DNA from: Treponema sp.
Lineage (GTDB): Bacteria; Spirochaetota; Spirochaetia; Treponematales; Breznakiellaceae
Length of the DNA stretch: 10,266 nt
Assembly: GCA_031264475.1 (NCBI GenBank)
Contig: JAISEA010000069.1
Location: forward strand, 1 to 10,266
Direction: 5' to 3'
The translations under genes and the position numbers were made by a program. Positions 5,255 through 10,266 of this stretch are shown here, piece after piece (the first letter of the stretch is position 1; every line of letters begins with the position of its first letter). The notes beneath the pieces are model-generated. The model did not search any database and had not been told where the DNA came from. It saw nothing but the letters and a program-made list of their open reading frames with translations.

Positions 5255-6625
5255 ATGGAATTGACAAAAAAATACATTCAGGAACTGAAATATCAAGATA
5301 TAGGCGCTTTATTACAAAATAATTCGGTAAATAACGCTTATATACAGACGTTGCTCGAAAATTTGGGAAGGCTTCCGTCTACATTTAACGGTGACTGGCT
5401 TATCAAGCTTCTTGATAGTGAGAATAGCACTATACGTTTTCTTGCCGTGAAAAATTTGGGGAAATTAAAGAACGAGCGGTTTCTTATATTTTTGAATAAT
5501 GTCGCTGTAAATGACTCTGATACGAATGTACGCAGAGAAGCCGTCTCCGCGATTGGGCGGTTGCGTAAATCAAACTCGAAAGAAATATTGTTTAATAAGC
5601 TTAAAGATGAAGACCCAAAAGTCGTCTGTCAGGCGATTAGGGGACTTTTAGTTTTTAAGGGGACAGAGGAAGTGGATGAACGGTTAAAACAACTCGTTAA
5701 TCACCAAAACGAAATGATAACGCAGGTTATTCGCAAAGAATATTTTTCGTCAAAAGAAACTAATAATACACAAAAACATACCGAAAGTTACGATTATCTG
5801 AAGAATGTTGTGGTTCACGGCGACACTATTGAAACAATGAAGTTGTTAAAGGACGAAAGCGTTCATCTTACGTTTACGTCCCCACCGTACTACAATGCGC
5901 GCGATTATTCTATCTATCCTTCATATAAATATTATCTCGAATTTTTGCGCGATGTCTTTCAAGAAGTATATCGAATAACTAAAGAGGGAAGGTTTCTGTT
6001 GTTGAACACTTCTCCGATAATTGTTCCGCGCGTCAGTCGCGCTCATTCGAGTAAGCGGTACCCTATTCCATTTGATATTCATCATTATCTTATAGAGATG
6101 GGATGGGAATTTATTGACGATATTGTCTGGGAAAAGCCTGCAACAAGCGTCAAAAACCGGATAGGTGGTTTTCAACAGCATCACAAGCCCCTGGGATATA
6201 AGCCGAATATAGTAACCGAATATGTTTTTGTTTACCGCAAGTCAACAGAAAAACTGCTTGACTGGAATATACACCAATATGACGAAGAAATCGTCGAAGA
6301 TAGTAAGGTAACAGAAGAATTTGAAACGACGAACATCTGGAAGATTGATCCTTGCTTTGACAAAGTACATTCTGCTGTTTTTCCTATTGAATTATGTAAG
6401 AGAGTGATACAATATTACTCTTACAAAAATGATCTAGTCTTTGATCCCTTTGGCGGAAGCGGCACCGTCGGAAAAACCGCCAAGGCGCTCGGAAGATATT
6501 TTTTTCTGACTGAAAAAGAGGAGAAATATTTTTCGTATATGAAATCAAAACTTTTATTTGAGTTAGCCGACGACTTCCCTGCAAGATTCGTCTCCTTTAA
6601 TGAATTCAAGGAAATTATCTTATGA
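5255..6625 (+). CDS. HEAT-repeat / beta-class DNA methyltransferase fusion (probably N4-cytosine), Type II R-M
   Basis: 456 residues from ATG 5255. Modification enzyme of the cassette: it should transfer a methyl group from SAM to the site cut by the downstream nuclease. Residues about 48-136 hold three HEAT-like helical repeats (WLIKLLDSENSTIRFLAV; AVNDSDTNVRREAVSAIGRL; KLKDEDPKVVCQAIRGLL). The catalytic part has motif IV TSPPY (208-212) before motif X-like HSAVFPIEL and motif I DPFGGSGT (397-404), i.e. beta-class order, with the target-recognition region between (about 290-360). TSPPY favours N4-cytosine; N6-adenine remains possible. A TTG at 5237 in frame would add six residues, but it lies in the promoter spacer and has no good RBS. 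The gene is AT-rich (19 of 60 GC in 5461-5520) beside GC-richer neighbours, which suggests transfer. HEAT repeats are not typical of such enzymes and may bind DNA or the nuclease. Confidence 0.9.
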   Translation: MELTKKYIQELKYQDIGALLQNNSVNNAYIQTLLENLGRLPSTFNGDWLIKLLDSENSTIRFLAVKNLGKLKNERFLIFLNNVAVNDSDTNVRREAVSAIGRLRKSNSKEILFNKLKDEDPKVVCQAIRGLLVFKGTEEVDERLKQLVNHQNEMITQVIRKEYFSSKETNNTQKHTESYDYLKNVVVHGDTIETMKLLKDESVHLTFTSPPYYNARDYSIYPSYKYYLEFLRDVFQEVYRITKEGRFLLLNTSPIIVPRVSRAHSSKRYPIPFDIHHYLIEMGWEFIDDIVWEKPATSVKNRIGGFQQHHKPLGYKPNIVTEYVFVYRKSTEKLLDWNIHQYDEEIVEDSKVTEEFETTNIWKIDPCFDKVHSAVFPIELCKRVIQYYSYKNDLVFDPFGGSGTVGKTAKALGRYFFLTEKEEKYFSYMKSKLLFELADDFPARFVSFNEFKEIIL

Positions 6626-7533
6626 CGCTTATAGATAAAGTCACAAAAAATATTATTCGCAAACTCCTTAAAAGCGAGGATTACCGTATTGAAATTGTTG
6701 CGTTAATCAATGCTGAGTTTTTGCAATTCGTCATTGACTTTTTTAAGCGGATTGTTACAGCGAAATTGCAGAATAAGAAAATTTCGACGGATTGGTATAA
6801 AGCGGTTTTTCTTAACTATAATTTGCCTTCAAATGAAATTGCTGTAAATTCTGGATTAAACATGAAAACAATACACAATATGTATAATTCATCTACAAAA
6901 GAGATTGTCATAGAAGCCGCAGAGGAGCATTATGACGCTTTGTATGAAAACATAAAAAGATTAGTCGAATCTGATCCTGATTTAGAGTTAATGCTTACCA
7001 TAAAATTCAAGGGAGTTTCTGTGGATTTAAATATCAGCGAAAGTTTAATCGTCATAAACGCTCTTGCGGTAAAGCGCGCGGCATTGCGAGGCGGCGCATG
7101 GAGTACCGTCGGGAAGCAGGTTGAGAAACCTCTGATGTTGACGCTTTGTAAACTGTATTCGATTAACGAGCGAAACTATGAATCAAAGTTTATCAGAGAC
7201 AATGATAAAGACGTTGATAGAGAAGTTGATTTTTATTTAAAGAACGATATTAAGAAATACCGATGTGAAGTAAAACTTATGGGACAAGGCAACCCGGAAA
7301 GCGCGGATGCTATTTTTGCAAGGCGTTCTAACGTATTTATCGCGGATAAACTTTCCGAGCAAAACAAGAAACAGGCGGATGAGTTGAATGTTACTTGGGT
7401 GGAATTACGCGCCGAAAACGGTTATCTCCGTTTCAAAAAGGCTCTTGAAGTATTGAATATTCCACACCAAGATTTTACCGGAAATTTAGATAATAAAATT
7501 GATGAGATATTTAGGGATTTATTTAAGAAATAA
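6622..7533 (+). CDS. CfrBI-like Type II restriction endonuclease
   Basis: 303 residues, starting inside the methyltransferase stop (ATGA, 4-base overlap), with AAGGA at 6608-6612 inside the upstream gene, so translation is probably coupled. The C-terminal half carries a PD-(D/E)xK-type core: REVDFYL (Asp203) followed by CEVKLMGQGNPES (Glu216, Lys218). Residues about 55-95 (LPSNEIAVNSGLNMKTIHNMY) look like a helix-turn-helix and could contribute to site recognition or autoregulation. Overall it resembles, from memory, the CfrBI restriction endonuclease family; CfrBI cuts CCWWGG and pairs with an N4-cytosine methyltransferase, which agrees with the partner gene. The actual recognition site here is not determined. 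Composition is AT-rich (21 of 60 GC in 6661-6720), like the methyltransferase. No controller (C) gene is present. Complete, with no obvious missing catalytic residue. Confidence 0.8.
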   Translation: MTLIDKVTKNIIRKLLKSEDYRIEIVALINAEFLQFVIDFFKRIVTAKLQNKKISTDWYKAVFLNYNLPSNEIAVNSGLNMKTIHNMYNSSTKEIVIEAAEEHYDALYENIKRLVESDPDLELMLTIKFKGVSVDLNISESLIVINALAVKRAALRGGAWSTVGKQVEKPLMLTLCKLYSINERNYESKFIRDNDKDVDREVDFYLKNDIKKYRCEVKLMGQGNPESADAIFARRSNVFIADKLSEQNKKQADELNVTWVELRAENGYLRFKKALEVLNIPHQDFTGNLDNKIDEIFRDLFKK

Positions 7534-7691
7534 AAAAAAGGTTGACTCTGCGTAAAGCGATTTTGTAAACCCGTATTTAATCCGCTTATAAATCCCAAAT
7601 ATTGAGCCTTTTTCCCATGGTGAGCGCCATCATTGCCTATAATGACCCGCCTAGCGCTTGCAACAACAGGAATATTTCCTTGTTTAACCGG
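7534..7691. other. AT-rich spacer between the convergent R-M and aspS genes
   Basis: 158 bases between convergent stops. An A-run follows the endonuclease stop. AGGAA-TAT-TTCCT (7668-7680) is a small hairpin just past the aspS stop, and TCATT/AATGA nested within AGCGC/GCGCT (about 7630-7658 on the minus strand) could fold. Neither has a T-run, so I do not call a terminator. The AT-rich composition continues from the R-M genes until close to the aspS stop, so the island's right edge is probably here. Confidence 0.4.
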
Positions 7692-9488
7692 TTACTTTAT
7701 GTTTAAATGTAATTCATCGAGCTGTTTTTGATCTACTTCGCTTGGACAGTCATCCATAGGGCTGACCGCAAAGGTGTTCTTGGGAAAGGCGACGACTTCT
7801 TTTATAGACGACTCGCCCGCCATGAGCATGACGAGCCTGTCCAACCCCGGCGCGATGCCCCCATGCGGGGGCGCGCCGTATTTGAAGGCGTTGGTCAAGA
7901 AACCGAATTTTTGCTCCGCCGCCTCCGCTCCTATGCCCGTAATTGCAAATACACGCTTTTGCAAAGTAGGGTCATGGATACGAATGGAACCTGACGCCAA
8001 CTCATAACCATTTAGCACGAGGTCGTAGAGGTCGCCAAGCACAGCGCCCGGATCATCTTCCATCACATCGAGGAATTCCTCTTTTGGCGAGGAAAACAAG
8101 TGGTGCGCCGCTTCCCATCGGTTCTCCTCCTCGTTGAATTCAAAGAGGGGAAAGTCAATTATCCACACAAACGCGAATTTTCCCTTATCGCACAAGCCCA
8201 AATCCTTGCCGAGCCTGCTCCGTACCGCGCCGAGCGCGGTGTTGGCGATTGCGCGCTTGGCATCCGCCACGATTAACACGAGGTCCCCCGCCTGAACGCC
8301 GAGCGCAGAGACGATTTCCCCGGTCTGCGGCGCGAAAAACTTCGCTACGCCGCCTTCGAGCGAACCGTCCGCGCCTATTTTGAACCAAGCGATCCCCTTA
8401 GCCTTGTAGATTTTGGCGTGCGCTTCCAATTCTTCTATCCGCTTGCGGGAAAACACCGCGCCTCCGGGCACAACGAGCGCCTTCACGCCCCCACCCGCCT
8501 CGCGCATACCCTTCGAGGCGGCTTGGGCGGAGCGCCCCTCCGCAAGGGCGGTTTTAAACGCCGCAAAATCACCCTTCTCTACAAAAGGCGCGAAGTCTTG
8601 TAATTCCATCCCGAAACGAAGGTCAGGCTTGTCGGTTCCAAAGCGTTCCCGCGCTTCTTCCCATGTAAGTCGCGTGAATTCATCGGGCAGTTGTATATGC
8701 AGGGTTTTGCTGAAGATATGCCCCATTAGCCCTTGGGTCAAGGTAAGCACATCCTCCCTGCCGACAAACGACATCTCAATATCGATCTGGGTGAATTCAG
8801 GCTGGCGATCTCCACGCGCGTCCTCGTCTCGGTAACAACGGGCGATTTGAAAGTACTTATCAAAGCCCGATACCATGAGGAGTTGTTTGTAGAGTTGCGG
8901 CGATTGGGGGAGAGCGTAGAACTTACCCGCATACAGGCGGGACGGCACGAGGTAGTCGCGCGCGCCTTCGGGCGTTGACTTGATGAACGTAGGCGTTTCG
9001 ATCTCCAAAAAGCCCCGCTTGATAAGCCACTCGCGTACCGCAAACGCGACTTCGCTCCGCAGGCGGATACGCCGCGCCATGCCGCCCGACCTGAGGTCCA
9101 GGTAGCGGTATTTGAGACGGAGGTCTTCGTTTGCATTGGTCTCCTCGTCTATCTGAAAGGGGGGAACTTCGCTCTTGTTCAGGATGACGATTTTGCTTGC
9201 GTATACTTCGATTTCACCGGTGCACATCTCAGGGTTGACCATGTTTTCGGGTCGGGCGTGCACGGTTCCCTCTACGGCGATGCAGTATTCGTTGCGTAGT
9301 TCCGTGGTTATTGCGGATAACTCCGCGTCCGCCACGATTTGGGTTACGCCGTCTCGATCCCGCAGGTTGATGAATGATACGCCGCCGTGGTCCCGCTTGC
9401 GGTGAACCCAGCCATTCAGCGTTACGAACCTGCCCGCGTCAGCCTTCCGTAACGTTCCACACGTTACAGTACGCTTATAGTTTTCCAT
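7692..9488 (-). CDS. aspS: aspartyl-tRNA synthetase, bacterial type
   Basis: Complete 598-residue class II synthetase that charges tRNA-Asp with aspartate in the cytoplasm. Order: N-terminal OB anticodon-binding domain (about 1-105, LNGWVHRKRDHGG), catalytic core with motif 1 region (FLEIETPTFIKSTPEGARDY, 160-179), motif 2 (ARCYRDEDARGDRQPEFTQ, 216-234), the bacterial GAD insertion (about 290-420), and motif 3 (GIAPGLDRLVML, 544-555). Length equals the bacterial norm (about 590). ATG at 9486-9488 has AAGG at 9498-9501 upstream, and this start lies inside the last 14 bases of glyA, implying co-transcription. His34 in RDHGG matches the histidine of enzymes that also misacylate tRNA-Asn in some bacteria; discrimination cannot be decided here. 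A GTAACG/CGTTAC hairpin (9449-9467) lies in the early codons. Confidence 0.97.
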   Translation of the reverse strand: MENYKRTVTCGTLRKADAGRFVTLNGWVHRKRDHGGVSFINLRDRDGVTQIVADAELSAITTELRNEYCIAVEGTVHARPENMVNPEMCTGEIEVYASKIVILNKSEVPPFQIDEETNANEDLRLKYRYLDLRSGGMARRIRLRSEVAFAVREWLIKRGFLEIETPTFIKSTPEGARDYLVPSRLYAGKFYALPQSPQLYKQLLMVSGFDKYFQIARCYRDEDARGDRQPEFTQIDIEMSFVGREDVLTLTQGLMGHIFSKTLHIQLPDEFTRLTWEEARERFGTDKPDLRFGMELQDFAPFVEKGDFAAFKTALAEGRSAQAASKGMREAGGGVKALVVPGGAVFSRKRIEELEAHAKIYKAKGIAWFKIGADGSLEGGVAKFFAPQTGEIVSALGVQAGDLVLIVADAKRAIANTALGAVRSRLGKDLGLCDKGKFAFVWIIDFPLFEFNEEENRWEAAHHLFSSPKEEFLDVMEDDPGAVLGDLYDLVLNGYELASGSIRIHDPTLQKRVFAITGIGAEAAEQKFGFLTNAFKYGAPPHGGIAPGLDRLVMLMAGESSIKEVVAFPKNTFAVSPMDDCPSEVDQKQLDELHLNIK

Positions 9489-10266
9489 ACGAAAACGCCT
9501 TCTTGAGAAGCTCTAAGTCAAGCTCTGGATACACAGGGAAACGGGAGAGAAGCAGGCGCGTGAGTTCAAGCGCCTTGTTTTTTGCGGCGGTCGCAATCAC
9601 ATACTTCGCTTTACTCTTCTTTGATGGGTCTTTCGCGTCAGACGCCTGAGTAGTATTATTCAAGACGAGCGCGATGGTAGAACCGATCTCATCCATTTCC
9701 GCGGGACTCATCCCCAGAGTCGTTACAGCCGCCGTACCAATACGCAAGCCCGACGTGTACCAAGGACCATTTGGATCGAAAGGAATACTATTGCGATTCA
9801 AGGTAACATTACACTCGTGGAGGGCGCTCTCCGCCTGTCTACCGGTAAGTCCGAGGCTACGGACATTGACAAGGAAAAGGTGGTTATCCGTACCGCCGGT
9901 AAGCACGTCAAGCCCGTTTTTAGCGCACGCGGAGGCTAGGGACTGGGCGTTTCTCACGATATTCCCTGCATACTCGCGGAATTCAGGACGCTCAGCCTCG
10001 CGGAACGCCACGGCTTTAGCCGCGATGACGTGGGGCAAGGGACCGCCCATCATGAGCGGGCATCCTTTGTCCAGAGCCGGGGCGAACTCTCTCGTGGAAA
10101 GCACAAGCCCTGAACGCGGTCCCCGCAAAGTCTTATGCGTCGTTGTGGTTACGATATGGGCGTGGGGCATAGGATCGTAGTCTTGGGTAAAGACCTTGCC
10201 TGCCACAAGACCCGCGAAATGCGCCATATCAACCATCAGGACAGCCCCTGCTTTGTCGGCGATCTC
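9475..10266 (-). CDS. glyA: serine hydroxymethyltransferase, 5' part outside window
   Basis: Only the C-terminal 263 residues are present; the frame is open to the window edge, entering at EIADKAGAVL before the internal MVDMAHFAGLV. It is a cytoplasmic PLP enzyme converting serine and tetrahydrofolate to glycine and 5,10-methylene-THF. The PLP lysine is in TTTTHKTLRGPRSG (Lys at about residue 45 of the visible part). NRNSIPFDPNGPWYTSGLRIGT is the substrate-side signature; here it is given as a pair of landmarks, NRNSIPFD and SGLRIGT. The C-terminus runs on past the usual end with a Lys-rich linker and FPVYPELDLELL, as in the longer spirochaete/chlamydia enzymes. It overlaps aspS by 14 bases. 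The internal ATG at 10236 is not the real start. Confidence 0.95.
   Translation of the reverse strand, partial: EIADKAGAVLMVDMAHFAGLVAGKVFTQDYDPMPHAHIVTTTTHKTLRGPRSGLVLSTREFAPALDKGCPLMMGGPLPHVIAAKAVAFREAERPEFREYAGNIVRNAQSLASACAKNGLDVLTGGTDNHLFLVNVRSLGLTGRQAESALHECNVTLNRNSIPFDPNGPWYTSGLRIGTAAVTTLGMSPAEMDEIGSTIALVLNNTTQASDAKDPSKKSKAKYVIATAAKNKALELTRLLLSRFPVYPELDLELLKKAFSYGKL

Noticed and set aside
10234..10236. ATG at 10236 as the glyA start
   Set aside because: The frame continues upstream to the window edge with conserved serine hydroxymethyltransferase sequence (EIADKAGAVL), so the start is outside the window.

Overview
The window looks like part of a spirochaete chromosome, probably a Treponema-like or other gut spirochaete. 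The evidence is the long serine hydroxymethyltransferase with a spirochaete/chlamydia-style C-terminal extension, the mid-GC housekeeping genes and repeat-rich intergenic regions. This placement is inferred from remembered family features, not from a search.

Layout. (1) 1-2471: a sigma70-like promoter (TTGAAA, 17-base spacer, TACAAT) and a complete GH94 phosphorylase closest to N,N'-diacetylchitobiose phosphorylase. (2) 2472-3277: about 800 bases of intergenic DNA made of a mosaic repeat family, GC-rich hairpins and at most one weak 49-codon ORF. (3) 3278-4288, minus strand: a stand-alone RlmK-type 23S rRNA methyltransferase. It has its own promoter and a 16-codon upstream ORF. (4) About 4441-5181, plus strand: what looks like the corpse of a secreted, Ser/Gly/Asn-repeat protein gene. 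A single reading frame is coding-like throughout but carries nine in-frame stops; it includes four 21-bp tandem repeats. A 15-bp inverted repeat brackets most of it. (5) 5220-7533: an AT-rich, two-gene Type II restriction-modification cassette. The first gene is a HEAT-repeat protein fused to a beta-class, probably N4-cytosine, DNA methyltransferase. It overlaps by 4 bases a CfrBI-like restriction endonuclease. The methyltransferase promoter has an extended -10 placed so that the mRNA is probably leaderless. (6) 7692-10266, minus strand: housekeeping pair glyA (5' part outside the window) and aspS, overlapping by 14 bases.

How the parts fit. The flanking genes are core or catabolic genes of ordinary composition. 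The stretch from about 4290 to 7690 looks like an accessory island between rlmK and aspS: a decayed gene, repeats, then a compositionally foreign restriction cassette. The most distinctive item is the HEAT-methyltransferase fusion with its coupled endonuclease. The intergenic repeat family and the nonsense-riddled but frame-preserved pseudogene are the other structures that ordinary annotation would miss.
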